From an uncultured Chlorobiaceae bacterium (lineage in GTDB: Bacteria > Bacteroidota > Chlorobiia > Chlorobiales > Chlorobiaceae): a stretch of 54,129 nucleotides of DNA. The notes beneath the pieces are model-generated. The model was not told where the DNA came from, searched no databases, and saw nothing but the letters and a program-made list of their open reading frames with translations. Shown one piece after another: positions 45,100 to 54,129 of the stretch (position 1 is the first letter of the stretch; every line of letters begins with the position of its first letter). The DNA lies in the NCBI GenBank assembly GCA_903915955.1, contig CAIWUU010000079.1, positions 1 through 54,129 of the forward strand, read 5' to 3'. Made by a program: the position numbers and the translations under genes.

Positions 45100-45573
45100 A
45101 TGCGTATTGGAATTGGTATTGATGTACACCCTTTTGCCGAGAATCGTAAACTTGTCATAGGTGGCGTCCACATCCCCGGACACGATGGACTCGACGGCCA
45201 CAGCGATGCCGATGTCCTGCTTCATGCAGTCAGTGACGCACTTCTTGGCGCTGCCGCACTTGGAGACATTGGTTTACACTTTCCAAATACGAGCCAGGAG
45301 TTCAAGGATATTGACAGCATGATTTTGCTCAAACAGGTGGGAAAGCTGCTTAAAAAAAATGGCTACCAGACCGTCAATATCGATGCGATGCTACTGCTTG
45401 AAGCGCCTAAAATCGCACCATACATCACAGAGATGCGCAAAAATATTGCGCGCTGTCTTGGTATTGAGACCGGGGTGGTCTCAGTCAAAGCAACCACTAA
45501 CGAAAAACTGGGCTACATCGGACGGGAAGAGGGGGCTGCCGCACATGCGGTCTGCATTATCCGGGCCATCTAA
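45100..45573 (+). CDS. ispF: 2-C-methyl-D-erythritol 2,4-cyclodiphosphate synthase
   Basis: IspF forms the cyclodiphosphate in the MEP isoprenoid pathway, which supplies the phytyl and farnesyl chains of pigments and quinones. The 157-residue trimeric enzyme has the zinc ligands D8 and H10 (GIDVHPF) and H42 ([16 protein letters not shown]). [10 protein letters not shown] and the late [22 protein letters not shown] are diagnostic. A TATCTTTG-like element lies at about 45057-45064, upstream of the ATG. The stop overlaps the convergent ABC permease stop. No ispD is adjacent. Confidence 0.96.
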   Translation: MRIGIGIDVHPFAENRKLVIGGVHIPGHDGLDGHSDADVLLHAVSDALLGAAALGDIGLHFPNTSQEFKDIDSMILLKQVGKLLKKNGYQTVNIDAMLLLEAPKIAPYITEMRKNIARCLGIETGVVSVKATTNEKLGYIGREEGAAAHAVCIIRAI

Positions 45574-46844
45574 CCACCAACTTCGCCCCTGAGAATACTG
45601 ACCGGCACATAGCGAGCTGCTTTTCTTGCCGGACTCCAGGAGGAGATGACAGCAATCAGAATACCGAAACCAATGACGATAAGATGAGTTTCAGGTATTT
45701 CAATGATGTTGATCCGATCAGTTTTGAGTACCCCTGCTGTACTGGCCTCAAAACGGATGGTATCAACAAAATGACAGATTATATGCCCCAGGGGACTACC
45801 AACAAGCACCCCGAGAATTCCGATCATCAGCCCTTCGAGCATAAAAATCCTGGTGATACTTCCTCTTTGCATACCCATTGAGCGCATAATGGCAATATCC
45901 TTGACCTTCTGGAGTATCACCGTGGTCATAACGGATGAAACACCAAGACCAGCAACAATAAAAACAAACCCCACCAGCACCAGCGTAATGAGCCCATTAC
46001 GGTTATAAAATTCTATGACGTTTCTATTGGTCTCATCCCAGCTCTCGCTTTTGTAGCCGCTGAGCGCTTGCACCCGTTCGGCAGTTTGACGCGCGCGTTC
46101 AACGTGTGCCGTTCTCAAACCAATACCGCTCACCGAGTTTGAAGCCACTCCCTCCATTCGCTGGGCAAGAGAGAGGTTAACGTAAGCTTCGCGCTCATCC
46201 TTTGCATTAAAGCCGCTGCTGAAGCGTCCAACGACAGTAACAGGAAACTCCTCACTGTTTTTGGTCACCAGCACAATTCTGCCACGATAACCAATCGCAA
46301 GTTTTTTTGCCAGAAGATCGCCCACCAGAATACCATTTGAGGTTGCCGCCAGTTCATCAAGAGCATTTGGTTCAAGAAGATTTTTTTTTAGCCCGGCAAT
46401 TTCAGCCTCAAGAGAAGGAATAATGCCGCGAACCACACAAGGCGTAAACCGGGTTTTATTTCGTCCAATCACTTTGCTGAGCACAAATGGGGAGATGCTC
46501 TGAAGCTCTTCAACTGGCTCAATGCTCTTGACAACCTCAGCATAATTCTTGATAACCTCCTGTTCATCAAGAGTGATATTTTTTGTCACCATCGCTATCC
46601 GTACCCCTGATTGCCCCTCAAGATTATCAGGCACCAGTGGAACAATCCGTTCTGCGCTGATCACCACATGAGGCGCGGTATCAATGACTTTTGCAATAAC
46701 ATTCGACGACGAACCGCGTGCGACAGAAATTGTTGTCACCAGCATGGCAGATCCAACAGCCACACCAAGTGCGGTAAGAACAGTCTGACGTTTTCTCTCC
46801 CTGAGATGCACAAAGGCAATCCTCCCCTGATCACGGTAATTCAT
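45570..46844 (-). CDS. ABC transporter permease (FtsX/LolC/MacB-like)
   Basis: The 424-residue protein has one N-terminal membrane segment ([22 protein letters not shown]), a periplasmic MacB/LolC-type core domain of about 230 residues, and three C-terminal segments (about 280-305, 335-360 and 390-410). [24 protein letters not shown] and the final [19 protein letters not shown] are typical of the FtsX-like permease domain of lipoprotein-releasing and macrolide exporters. No ATPase gene is adjacent in the window. The substrate is unknown. Confidence 0.88.
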   Translation of the reverse strand: MNYRDQGRIAFVHLRERKRQTVLTALGVAVGSAMLVTTISVARGSSSNVIAKVIDTAPHVVISAERIVPLVPDNLEGQSGVRIAMVTKNITLDEQEVIKNYAEVVKSIEPVEELQSISPFVLSKVIGRNKTRFTPCVVRGIIPSLEAEIAGLKKNLLEPNALDELAATSNGILVGDLLAKKLAIGYRGRIVLVTKNSEEFPVTVVGRFSSGFNAKDEREAYVNLSLAQRMEGVASNSVSGIGLRTAHVERARQTAERVQALSGYKSESWDETNRNVIEFYNRNGLITLVLVGFVFIVAGLGVSSVMTTVILQKVKDIAIMRSMGMQRGSITRIFMLEGLMIGILGVLVGSPLGHIICHFVDTIRFEASTAGVLKTDRINIIEIPETHLIVIGFGILIAVISSWSPARKAARYVPVSILRGEVGG

Positions 46845-46910
46845 AAAAAAAGGTGGGGTTCAGTCATCTCCTGACATAATTCATTGTTCATTAAATATTG
46901 AGCCGAATCG

Positions 46911-46938
46911 TTGAAAAATCAGACAAAAAACCTATCTT
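46911..46938 (+). promoter_or_regulatory. Candidate promoter upstream of the phosphofructokinase gene
   Basis: TTGAAA (46911-46916) and TATCTT (46933-46938) are 16 bp apart and lie about 90 bp before the GTG start of the phosphofructokinase gene. The agreement with a sigma70-type promoter is fair. Position and spacing are the only evidence. Confidence 0.35.
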
Positions 46939-47028
46939 GAGGGCATGAAAATGGAAAAATAATATTGTTACAAGTAAAGAAATAAAGCCATTAATTACTA
47001 ACCTGAGCATGGAGAGGAGAGCATATTT

Positions 47029-48234
47029 GTGAAAAAAATAGGTATTTTAACGAGCGGCGGAGATTGTGGAGGACTCAATGCAGTACTGAAAGGTGCAGCG
47101 TTGATGGCTTTGGCAAAAGATCTTGAACTGTACGTCATCCCTAACGGCTACGCAGGATTGTACAACCTTGTTGATCAAACAAGCATGGTGCACCTTGACC
47201 AGGCCAGGCTCGACAAGTTTGACGCAAGTTTCGCTGGCTCAGAAGCAGGTCATTCGAGAGTCAAAATCAAGGCGATAAGCAATCCTGAAAAGTACAACCG
47301 CATCAAGGCGGGTATGAAAAAATTTGGCCTTGATGCACTCATTATAAGCGGTGGCGACGATTCAGGCAGCGTCATGGTCGATTTGAACCAGCAGGGAATT
47401 CAGTGTATTCATGCGCCAAAAACCATGGATCTCGACTTGCAGACCTACTCAGTAGGCGCTGACTCAACCATCAATCGCATCGCACAGTTTGTACACGACC
47501 TGAAAACAACAGGGAAAACGCACAACAGGGTTCTGGTTACAGAGGTATTTGGTCGTTATGCTGGCCATACTGCCTTCCGTAGCGGTATTGCTGCTGAGGC
47601 AGACTGCATCCTCATGCCTGAAATTCCTGCTGACTGGGACATTGTTTACCAGCACCTGGTTGAACGCTTTACCCGCAGAATCAGGGAAAACGACGTTCAT
47701 AGCGGCACCTATACTATCGTTGTTGCTGAGGGGCTGAAAAATGCTGATGGAAGCGATATCGTTGATGAATCTGCCGGGATTGACGCATTCGGTCATAAAA
47801 AACTTGCCGGAGCCGGAAAATTTACCTGCCAGCAGATCCAGAAAAGAATGAAGGCCGATCCAGCGATGCCACTCTTCATGAAAGAGACCGGCATGTTCGT
47901 CGAGGGAATTTACGAAATTCCAGAGGTGCGTGAAGTCCATCCTGGCCACCTTGTCCGATCAGGCAGCTCTTCAGCTTATGATATAAATTTCGGCTTTGAA
48001 GCGGGTGCTGCCGCAGTACTGCTCCTGCTCGACGGAAAAACCGGCGTCACCATATCAAAGGTCAAGGGACGCAAGATTGAGTTTATTGAATCAAGCAAAG
48101 CTATTGTGCAACGCCATGTCGATCTCGACCATGTCGCCATGTACGAGTCTCTTGGTATTTGCTTTGGTCGTAAGGCCGATCTCTATGAACCGATTATGCG
48201 TGAAGTGGATGGCGTTTACGAAAGAATCTACTGA
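47029..48234 (+). CDS. Phosphofructokinase, probably PPi-dependent
   Basis: The 401-residue PFK-family protein begins KKIGILTSGGDCGGLNAVLKG. The nucleotide-discriminating loop is GGDDSG (108-113): D111 is where ATP enzymes have Gly, and PKT at 130-132 has Lys where ATP enzymes have Gly. Both changes mark PPi-dependent enzymes. The catalytic aspartates stay in TMDLD, although the usual central Asn is Leu. FGRYAGHTAFRSGIAAEAD and VRSGSSSAYD replace the commoner GRhxGxxA and QRGGxPxxxD motifs. The start is GTG with GGAGAGGAGAG upstream. A strong terminator follows. It could act reversibly in glycolysis or gluconeogenesis. Confidence 0.85.
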   Translation: MKKIGILTSGGDCGGLNAVLKGAALMALAKDLELYVIPNGYAGLYNLVDQTSMVHLDQARLDKFDASFAGSEAGHSRVKIKAISNPEKYNRIKAGMKKFGLDALIISGGDDSGSVMVDLNQQGIQCIHAPKTMDLDLQTYSVGADSTINRIAQFVHDLKTTGKTHNRVLVTEVFGRYAGHTAFRSGIAAEADCILMPEIPADWDIVYQHLVERFTRRIRENDVHSGTYTIVVAEGLKNADGSDIVDESAGIDAFGHKKLAGAGKFTCQQIQKRMKADPAMPLFMKETGMFVEGIYEIPEVREVHPGHLVRSGSSSAYDINFGFEAGAAAVLLLLDGKTGVTISKVKGRKIEFIESSKAIVQRHVDLDHVAMYESLGICFGRKADLYEPIMREVDGVYERIY

Positions 48235-48254
48235 CCTGTACAATTACTGTCGAC

Positions 48255-48286
48255 AAAAAACCCCGCGACACAACACGGGGTTTTTT
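48255..48286 (+). terminator. Rho-independent terminator after phosphofructokinase
   Basis: AAAAAACCCCG (48255-48265) pairs perfectly with CGGGGTTTTTT (48276-48286) around a 10-base loop, 20 bases after the stop codon. The GC core followed by a T run is a classical intrinsic terminator. Confidence 0.92.
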
Positions 48287-48339
48287 ATATTTTTATGTTT
48301 ACTTCTGGTAAAGTACCAATAACACCCAACGCCTGAACC

Positions 48340-49251
48340 ATGAACAAGTCTGCAAAAATCTGGATGAACGGTGAGCTGATTGACTGGATTGACGCAAAAA
48401 TTCACATTCTGTCGCATGTTGTCCACTATGGCTCATCAACCTTTGAAGGAATTCGCTGTTATGAAACCCTTAAAGGGTCCGCAGTTCTCTTTCTGGACGA
48501 ACATATCAAGCGACTCAGAGACTCGTCTAAAATATACCGTATAGAAATTCCATACTCTGAAAATGAGCTGAAAGAGGCCATCATCAGCACCATTAAGGCA
48601 AACGACTTCAAAGCCTGTTACGTCCGCCCGCTGGTTTATCGCGGACAGGGCGCCCTGGGTGTCAACCCGCACAGAGCATCAATCGAGGTTGCCATCGCCA
48701 CATGGGAGTGGGGCGCATACCTTGGCGAAGATGTGCTTGAAACTGGTGTTGACGTTCGAGTCTCTTCGTGGGCCAGACCTGCGCCGAACACACTGCCGTC
48801 ATGGGCAAAAGCAGGCGGCAACTACCTGAACTCACAGCTCATCAAAATGGAAGCGCTGATGGACGATTATGCCGAAGGACTTGCTCTCGATGTCAACGGT
48901 TACGTCTCTGAAGGAAGTGGAGAAAATATATTTGTTATCCGTGACGGGATTATCTACACACCAATGTCGGGACAGTCAATACTGCCCGGCTTTACGCGAT
49001 ACGCCATCATACACATTGCCAAAAAACTTGGCTATGAAGTTCGTGAAACATTGATTCCCCGGGAAGCGCTCTATGTTTCTGATGAGGTTTTCCTGACTGG
49101 CACAGCCGCAGAAATTACACCGGTACGCAGCATCGACAAGTACCCAATCGGCAACGAAAAACGTGGCCCGATTACCGAAATCCTGCAAAGGGAATATCTG
49201 AAAATTGTCCAGACCGGAGAGGATCCTTACAACTGGCTAACCTTTATCTGA
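48340..49251 (+). CDS. ilvE: Branched-chain amino acid aminotransferase
   Basis: IlvE performs the last step in valine, leucine and isoleucine synthesis. The 303-residue fold-type IV PLP enzyme has WMNGELIDWIDAKIHILSHV, HYGSSTFEGIRCYE, YVRPLVYRGQGALGV, the PLP lysine region KAGGNYLNSQLIKMEA, the glutamate in YVSEGSGENIFVIRDG and the late LTGTAAEITPVRSIDKYPIG. It starts 54 bases after the terminator, and holB follows in the same direction with a gap of 16 bases. Confidence 0.95.
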   Translation: MNKSAKIWMNGELIDWIDAKIHILSHVVHYGSSTFEGIRCYETLKGSAVLFLDEHIKRLRDSSKIYRIEIPYSENELKEAIISTIKANDFKACYVRPLVYRGQGALGVNPHRASIEVAIATWEWGAYLGEDVLETGVDVRVSSWARPAPNTLPSWAKAGGNYLNSQLIKMEALMDDYAEGLALDVNGYVSEGSGENIFVIRDGIIYTPMSGQSILPGFTRYAIIHIAKKLGYEVRETLIPREALYVSDEVFLTGTAAEITPVRSIDKYPIGNEKRGPITEILQREYLKIVQTGEDPYNWLTFI

Positions 49252-49267
49252 GAATAACAAGGCGGGC

Positions 49268-50437
49268 ATGAGCTGGAAAAATATTATCGGCCAACAACAG
49301 CAGATTCACGTCCTGCAAAAAGCACTTGAAACAGGACGCTTTGCTCATGCCTACCTTTTTACGGGCCCTGAAGGCTCTGGAAAAGAGTCTGTCGCTTTTG
49401 AAATCGCCTCACTCTTCAACTGCCGCAATTCGGGACAAAACAATCAGGCTGGTTCATGCGGCACATGCCCGGACTGTATGCAAATCCGCTCGTTCATGCA
49501 CCCGAACATTGAATATCTGTTTCCGGTGGAGTCGGCCCTGCTTGATCCAGGAGACTCTGCAAAAAAAGAGAACAAGCGCTTCACCGAAGCCAAAGAGCGG
49601 TACGATGCGTTGCTCGAAAAAAAACAACAAAACCCCTATTTTTCCCCTGCCATGGAGCGATCCATGGGCATTCTGACCGAACAGATCATCACCCTTCAGC
49701 ATAAAGCACTGTTTATGCCAAACGCGGGAAGCAAAAAGCTCTTCATTATTTCACAAGCCGAAAGATTGCACCCATCGGCGGCAAACAAACTCCTGAAGCT
49801 GCTCGAAGAGCCACCGGCACATGTGGTATTTATTCTTGTTTCATCGCGGCCAGAAACACTTCTGCCCACCATCCGATCACGATGCCAGGCGGTCAGATTT
49901 TCTCGGGTCACCTCTCAGGAACTGCGGCTCTGGCTGAAAGCAAACCGACCGGAAATAGTTGACCCCGAACTGAGCTTTATTATCAGCTTTTCGAGAGGGA
50001 ACCTCCGGCTGGCATGGGAGCTCATCAACAATCGTAGTGAAAATCCTTCAGAAACAGCAACCATTCTCCTCCGAAACCAGGCGCTCGACTACCTGCGTCA
50101 CCTCCTCACGCCCAGCCGCTTCCACGAAGCGATCATCTCGTGTGAACAGAACGCCAAAAATCTTTCGCGCAGCGACCTGACTCTTTTTCTCGCTGCTCTC
50201 CTGCTCTTCTTCCAGGATGCCAACCATCGCAGGATCAATCCTGATTTTCAGGAGCTGAACAACCCTGACATAAGCGATGCGGTGAACCGCTTCGCCAAAA
50301 ACTTCCCCAACACCGATTTCTTCCAGATTTCCACAATCGCTGAAGATGCAATCCGCGCTATCGAACGCAACGCCAATCCACTCCTTGTCATGGCATCTTT
50401 TACGGTTGAGGTCAGAAAGTTGCTGTTACGAGCGTGA
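49268..50437 (+). CDS. holB: DNA polymerase III delta' subunit
   Basis: HolB is a structural member of the clamp loader. The 389-residue protein starts SWKNIIGQQQQIHVLQKAL and has AHAYLFTGPEGSGKES (a Walker A-like loop), a zinc module with cysteines around 58-77 (including CGTCPDC), KLFIISQAERLHPSAANKLLKLLEEPP and the SRC motif in RPETLLPTIRSRCQAV. The C-terminal collar domain is helical. An insertion of about 40 charged residues follows the zinc module (EKKQQNPYF). It follows ilvE closely and converges with cutA. Confidence 0.92.
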   Translation: MSWKNIIGQQQQIHVLQKALETGRFAHAYLFTGPEGSGKESVAFEIASLFNCRNSGQNNQAGSCGTCPDCMQIRSFMHPNIEYLFPVESALLDPGDSAKKENKRFTEAKERYDALLEKKQQNPYFSPAMERSMGILTEQIITLQHKALFMPNAGSKKLFIISQAERLHPSAANKLLKLLEEPPAHVVFILVSSRPETLLPTIRSRCQAVRFSRVTSQELRLWLKANRPEIVDPELSFIISFSRGNLRLAWELINNRSENPSETATILLRNQALDYLRHLLTPSRFHEAIISCEQNAKNLSRSDLTLFLAALLLFFQDANHRRINPDFQELNNPDISDAVNRFAKNFPNTDFFQISTIAEDAIRAIERNANPLLVMASFTVEVRKLLLRA

Positions 50438-50453
50438 AAAGCTGATGACTCAG

Positions 50454-50789
50454 TCAGGATTTTGAACAATTTGCCCCAACCGTAGTGACATCGATCCATC
50501 CAAGGTAATCGGGAAGACCTCCGACTATCGGCAACATAATGATTTCCGGCACATCGTAGGGGTGGCACTCCAGAATATGTGCTTCAAGATCGCGATAACA
50601 AGCTTTGGTGGTTTTGATGTACAGGGCAACCTCACCCTCTTTCTGCAGCTTGCCTTCCCAGATAAAAAAGCTGCGGATATCAGCCATCTGAACACAGGCA
50701 GCCAGGCGGTTGTCGAGAATACCTTCCGCAAGATTTTCGGCGACATCCCGATTGGGTACGGTGGTGATCACCATGCAATAGTGGTTCAC
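50454..50789 (-). CDS. cutA: Divalent-cation tolerance protein CutA
   Basis: CutA1 is a small trimeric protein linked to copper tolerance. The product of about 111 residues has VPNRDVAENLAEGILDNRLAACVQM, SFFIWEGKLQKEGEVALYIKTT and HPYDVPEIIMLPIVGGLPDYLGWI, which are the three conserved blocks. The start is taken as GTG at 50789 (VNHYCMVITTV) because AGAAG lies close upstream; an ATG at 50774 is the alternative and would trim five residues. A long open frame further upstream runs inside the neighbouring peptidase gene and is a shadow. Confidence 0.9.
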   Translation of the reverse strand: MNHYCMVITTVPNRDVAENLAEGILDNRLAACVQMADIRSFFIWEGKLQKEGEVALYIKTTKACYRDLEAHILECHPYDVPEIIMLPIVGGLPDYLGWIDVTTVGANCSKS

Positions 50790-50808
50790 TCTCTTCTGGA
50801 TAGTAAAG

Positions 50809-51903
50809 TTACAGCTCAATAAGCTCTTTGGTAAACTGTTGCAGAGGAGTCGCTCCATAAGGGTCCATAACAACCGTATCCTCAATACGCACACCAAATT
50901 TACCTGAAAGATAGATACCTGGTTCAATGGTAAACACCATATTCTCCCGCAGCTCATGCTCCCCTTTTGAACTGATGCGAGGCTCTTCATGCACATTAAG
51001 CCCAACACCGTGACCAAGACCATGGCCAAACTCCTCGGCGTAGCCGTGATCGGAAATATATCGGCGAACAACAGCATCAAGATCTTTCGCAACCATGCCG
51101 CATCGCGCTGAAGCAATACCAAGCTCCTGCGCCTCTTTCACAATACGGTAGAGCTCACGAGCCTCGCCTGAAATTTTGCCAAGCCCGACCGTACGAGTCT
51201 GATCGGAAGCGTACCCTTCAACAACGCAGCCAGTATCAATCACAATCAGCTCACCTGATTTAAAGTGGGCTGATGATGGCCGTGCATGCGGCATGGCAGA
51301 GCGGACACCACCAGCCACAATGGGCTCAAAAGAATCCCTCTCCGCACCAAGCTTTTTATGCTGCCAGGTAATTTCTGCTGCAATATCAAGCTCCGTTACT
51401 GATGGTGAAATCATGGTAAGCACACGTTCAAGCACTCGCTCACTTATCTCTGCGGCAAGACGCATTTTCGTAAGCTCAATCCCGTTTTTGACCATTCTGA
51501 ACTCATCAAAAAACGAGTCAACCGGTATCACACGCTGTTTACCATGAAGCAACTCGATAAAGCGGGTTGCCTCATACCAGGTGACCTTGTCAGATTGCAA
51601 AGCAACGATTTCACCAAGAGGATACCGCCCGGAGCCAAGCTCAGCCGTAAATCCATCAGCAGCAATAACCGTTTCAGCCACGGCAACCTCATGAGCAGCC
51701 TGCTCCTGGTAGCGAAAATCGGTAAAGAGCCAACTTTTTTCTGGTGTCACCAACAGCCTTGCACTCGATCCACTGAAACCCGTCAACCAGCGAATAACGG
51801 AGAGGTCGGTAATAATACAGGCATCAAGAGCGTGACTCATCATCTTCCTCAACACCATATCCAATGACTCTGTTTGGTACAGAGCTATCTTTTCACGATC
51901 CAT
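50809..51903 (-). CDS. Xaa-Pro peptidase (M24 family)
   Basis: The product of about 364 residues has the creatinase-like N-terminal domain and the M24 pita-bread catalytic domain. Its five metal ligands are visible: the aspartates in VIDTGCVVEGYASDQTRT, the histidine in EFGHGLGHGVGLNVHE, and the glutamates in FTIEPGIY and VRIEDTVV. It would cleave the N-terminal residue before proline. ATG at 51903 is preferred over a TTG at 51915. It ends 19 bases before the cutA start on the same strand, so the two may form one unit. Confidence 0.9.
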   Translation of the reverse strand: MDREKIALYQTESLDMVLRKMMSHALDACIITDLSVIRWLTGFSGSSARLLVTPEKSWLFTDFRYQEQAAHEVAVAETVIAADGFTAELGSGRYPLGEIVALQSDKVTWYEATRFIELLHGKQRVIPVDSFFDEFRMVKNGIELTKMRLAAEISERVLERVLTMISPSVTELDIAAEITWQHKKLGAERDSFEPIVAGGVRSAMPHARPSSAHFKSGELIVIDTGCVVEGYASDQTRTVGLGKISGEARELYRIVKEAQELGIASARCGMVAKDLDAVVRRYISDHGYAEEFGHGLGHGVGLNVHEEPRISSKGEHELRENMVFTIEPGIYLSGKFGVRIEDTVVMDPYGATPLQQFTKELIEL

Positions 51904-52017
51904 AAGTCTACTCAAAGTTTATAAAAGAGGGCAAGAGAGTGCGGTTCAACACAATCAATTCTTTTTATTAATTTACATTTACGAAAATTCACAATCATTT
52001 GCCAACCGACAATATCC

Positions 52018-53073
52018 ATGCCGCAAAAAAAGTTACTTCAAAAGCTGCTTGCAGGAGAAGATTTTTCACAGGAAGAGATGAGATTCTGCATGAACAGCAT
52101 TATGGATGGTGAGTTTTCGGAAGCTGTGATTGCGGCACTTCTTGCCCTCCAGCAAAAAAAAGGGATTACACCGGACGAAACTGCAGGTGCCTACTACAGC
52201 CTTATGGAAAAAGCCAATACCATCGAGCTGGATGAAAATGCGGTTGATACCTGCGGAACAGGTGGAGACCATGCTGGCACCTACAATATTTCCACGACCG
52301 CATCCATTATTGCCAACAGCGCTGGAGTCCCCATTGCCAAACATGGAAACCGTTCGGTCACAAGCAGTTGCGGGAGCGCAGATGTCCTTGAAGCACTTGG
52401 TTTTACTATTGATTTGCCACCAGAAGCGACGAAAAAACTTTTTCAGCGAACAGGATTTGCCTTTTTGTTTGCACCACTCTACCATCCTTCGATGAAAAGA
52501 GTGGCCAATATCCGCAGAGAACTGGGCATAAGAACCATCTTTAACATTCTTGGCCCACTTATTAATCCGGCAAAAACAAAACGGCAACTTGTCGGAGTTT
52601 TCCATCAGGAGCTGATGGAACTCTACGCCGAAGTCTTTATCCAGACAGGAGCCAGCCACGCACTGATTGTTCACTCCATGACTGAAGAGGGCATCGCACT
52701 CGACGAACCAAGCCTCAACGGCCCAACCCATCTTATTGAAGTTCGGAACGGAGATGTAAAACGACAAACCATCTATCCGGAAGATTTCGGACTGACGCGA
52801 CACCCCCTGGCGGACATTCAAGGTGGCAAGAGAGAAGAGAACGCTCTCATTATCCGAAAAATTCTCAATGGAAGCGCTCCTCCCGCACACGTTGATGCCG
52901 CCCTTTTCACCTCTGCCATGGCCTGTTACGTCTCAGGAAAGGCCGCAAGCATTGAGACAGGATTTGTCATGGCAAAAAAGGCTCTGGAGAGTGGCCACTC
53001 AGAGAGAACATTTCTTGAAATCCTGCGAGTGAATGCTGAACTCACAGAGCAACAGAGTCAGACTGTCAACTAA
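52018..53073 (+). CDS. trpD: Anthranilate phosphoribosyltransferase
   Basis: TrpD adds phosphoribose to anthranilate in tryptophan synthesis. The 351-residue enzyme has the PRPP-binding DTCGTGGD, the segment [24 protein letters not shown], the anthranilate-site [16 protein letters not shown] and [14 protein letters not shown]. The two-domain architecture is complete. No other trp gene is adjacent, so tryptophan genes are dispersed here. The bchG gene follows 75 bases downstream. Confidence 0.95.
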   Translation: MPQKKLLQKLLAGEDFSQEEMRFCMNSIMDGEFSEAVIAALLALQQKKGITPDETAGAYYSLMEKANTIELDENAVDTCGTGGDHAGTYNISTTASIIANSAGVPIAKHGNRSVTSSCGSADVLEALGFTIDLPPEATKKLFQRTGFAFLFAPLYHPSMKRVANIRRELGIRTIFNILGPLINPAKTKRQLVGVFHQELMELYAEVFIQTGASHALIVHSMTEEGIALDEPSLNGPTHLIEVRNGDVKRQTIYPEDFGLTRHPLADIQGGKREENALIIRKILNGSAPPAHVDAALFTSAMACYVSGKAASIETGFVMAKKALESGHSERTFLEILRVNAELTEQQSQTVN

Positions 53074-53077
53074 ATCC

Positions 53078-53106
53078 TTATCTTTTTATCAAAAAACTTG
53101 TATACT
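53078..53106 (+). promoter_or_regulatory. Candidate promoter upstream of bchG
   Basis: TATACT (53101-53106) matches five of six -10 positions and lies 17 bp after a weak -35-like TTATCT (53078-53083), just after the trpD stop. It would give bchG its own transcript with a leader of about 35 nt. The weak -35 keeps confidence low. Confidence 0.35.
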
Positions 53107-53148
53107 GTCTGCTTTGTTTTTAAGCCGGATCGAGAACAACTATAACCT

Positions 53149-54129
53149 ATGAACGGACGAGACACTCATCATCCTGAAAAGCAGCAGAGCATAGCTGAAA
53201 AGCTTCGCCTGTCAGGAGTGAGCGATTCCCGGCAGAAAGAGATCCAGCAGGCCCTTGAGAATGTCAACAGGCCTGGATTCAGGATTGAACCCTCTGCTAT
53301 TGTTCCACTCATGAAACCAGTCACATGGTTTCCCCCAATGTGGGCTTTTGCCTGCGGTGTGGTATCAACTGGCGTCAGTGTCACCGACAATTGGTCCATT
53401 CTCCTGAGAGGCATTCTCCTGGCAGGGCCGCTTATGTGCGCCATGTCGCAGACCATGAACGACTACTTCGATCGCGAGGTTGACGCCATCAATGAGCCTG
53501 AGCGCCCAATTCCGGCAGGCAAAATATCCAAATCGGCCAGTTGGCTTATCACCTTCTGGCTGATCGTTACAGGGTTCCTTGTCGCATTCTCCATTCACCC
53601 TTACGTCGTTGCAATAGCATTTGTCGGGGTACTCATGTCGCACGCCTATTCCGGTCCTCCTCTCCGGGCTAAAAGAAACGGCTGGTTCGGGAATCTTATT
53701 GTAGGCCTTGCCTACGAAGGTGTGGCATGGCTTACAGGCAGCTTTGCAATTACGCAGGGCATTCCCTCAACAGAAACCATTGCTCTTGCCATTATTTTCT
53801 CTCTCGGAGCTCATGGCATTATGACGCTGAACGACTTCAAGTCAATTGTTGGCGACAATATCCGCAAGGTGGCCTCAATCCCTGTACAACTCGGTGAAAA
53901 GAAGGCGGCAATCCTGGCATCTATTATCATGGATGTTGCCCAGCTTGCCGCTATTGCCATTCTCGTTGCCAAAGGATCGACAACAACAACCGTCATCGCA
54001 CTCCTGCTGCTTGTCGCCCAACTACCCATGCAAAAAATCCTGATTGCACAACCAAAAGAGAGAGCAGTCTGGTACAACGCATTCGGCACGCTGCTCTACG
54101 TTGTATCGATGATGGTTTGCGCTGTCGGC
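53149..54129 (+). CDS. bchG: Bacteriochlorophyll synthase (UbiA family), cut by window edge
   Basis: The visible 327 residues are open to the right edge, so the end is missing. The prenyltransferase motif NDYFDREVDAINEP with RPIPAG, and the second aspartate motif in LNDFKSIVGD, mark the ChlG/BchG group, which esterifies chlorophyllide with phytyl or related diphosphate. Seven to nine membrane segments are present, starting with WFPPMWAFACGVVS. A polar N-terminal tail of about 55 residues precedes the domain. BchG (bacteriochlorophyll a), BchK (c/d/e) and ChlG are all found in green sulfur bacteria; this looks most like BchG, and the trpD neighbour fits my memory of that locus. Confidence 0.8.
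   Translation, partial: MNGRDTHHPEKQQSIAEKLRLSGVSDSRQKEIQQALENVNRPGFRIEPSAIVPLMKPVTWFPPMWAFACGVVSTGVSVTDNWSILLRGILLAGPLMCAMSQTMNDYFDREVDAINEPERPIPAGKISKSASWLITFWLIVTGFLVAFSIHPYVVAIAFVGVLMSHAYSGPPLRAKRNGWFGNLIVGLAYEGVAWLTGSFAITQGIPSTETIALAIIFSLGAHGIMTLNDFKSIVGDNIRKVASIPVQLGEKKAAILASIIMDVAQLAAIAILVAKGSTTTTVIALLLLVAQLPMQKILIAQPKERAVWYNAFGTLLYVVSMMVCAVG

Noticed and set aside
50790-51122. Long N-terminal extension of cutA
   Set aside because: The upstream open frame lies inside the peptidase gene in another frame and does not resemble CutA; the GTG at 50789 gives the normal size.
52066-52890. 274-codon reverse ORF antisense to trpD
   Set aside because: It lies entirely within trpD, which is certain; the reverse frame has no recognisable motif and an unnatural Cys/Ser/Asn-rich composition.

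Overview
The window looks like chromosomal DNA of a green sulfur bacterium (Chlorobiaceae; Chlorobium/Pelodictyon type). The basis is a chlorophyll-synthase (UbiA-type) gene next to trpD, a PucC-family carrier, a dnaG whose zinc-finger residues are replaced as in the Bacteroidota/Chlorobiota lineage, a carbamoyl-phosphate synthase large subunit encoded as a separate C-terminal half, an oxygen-independent HemN, and short tandem repeats of the kind scattered through these genomes. The genus is inferred from gene content, not from a search.

Layout. 1-1.0 kb: a possible transposase remnant and a DUF4160/DUF2442 pair. 1.2-4.4 kb: purN-queE-glycosyltransferase-nfo, read forward. 4.4-7.9 kb: ftsX, tRNA-Ala(GGC) with a terminator, a small membrane protein, hisF and a PPK2-type kinase. 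7.9-10.7 kb: a DUF4405 membrane protein with an OmpR-type response regulator and histidine kinase, preceded by three 7-bp half-sites in 11-bp phase. 10.7-15.3 kb (reverse): radical SAM protein, PucC-family carrier, RecD2 helicase. 15.6-19.3 kb: a DUF3365 haem protein, a Gdx/SugE-type exporter coupled to a Gfo/Idh/MocA oxidoreductase, and hemN. 19.6-23.7 kb: purE, a DUF985 cupin, NDH-2, argD and small membrane proteins. 23.7-26.4 kb (reverse): exbB-exbD-exbD-tonB. 26.7-31.3 kb: dnaG, then glyA and ribBA on the reverse strand.

31.3-37.2 kb is the accessory-looking part. It has long poorly coding gaps, a 10-bp tandem repeat, unrecognised small ORFs, and a reverse-strand signalling cluster (a cytoplasmic PAS/GAF hybrid histidine kinase, a response regulator and several small ORFs). 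From 37.2 kb on the content is housekeeping: split carB, a ferritin-like protein, a phosphoesterase, alpha-glucan phosphorylase, pyrD, a DUF4407 protein, ispF, an ABC permease, a PPi-type phosphofructokinase, ilvE, holB, cutA, a Xaa-Pro peptidase, trpD, and bchG running off the right edge.

Functionally the window mixes nucleotide synthesis (purN, purE, carB, pyrD), amino-acid synthesis (hisF, argD, glyA, ilvE, trpD), cofactors, isoprenoids and pigments (queE, ribBA, hemN, ispF, bchG), DNA replication and repair (dnaG, holB, nfo, recD2), glycogen and sugar phosphate use (glgP, pfk), and TonB-dependent uptake energisation. No CRISPR array, complete insertion sequence, prophage or obvious new defence system was seen. 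The most promising unexplained items are the phased direct repeats in front of the DUF4405 two-component operon, the signalling cluster at 32.5-36.8 kb with its small ORFs, and several strong intergenic hairpins.
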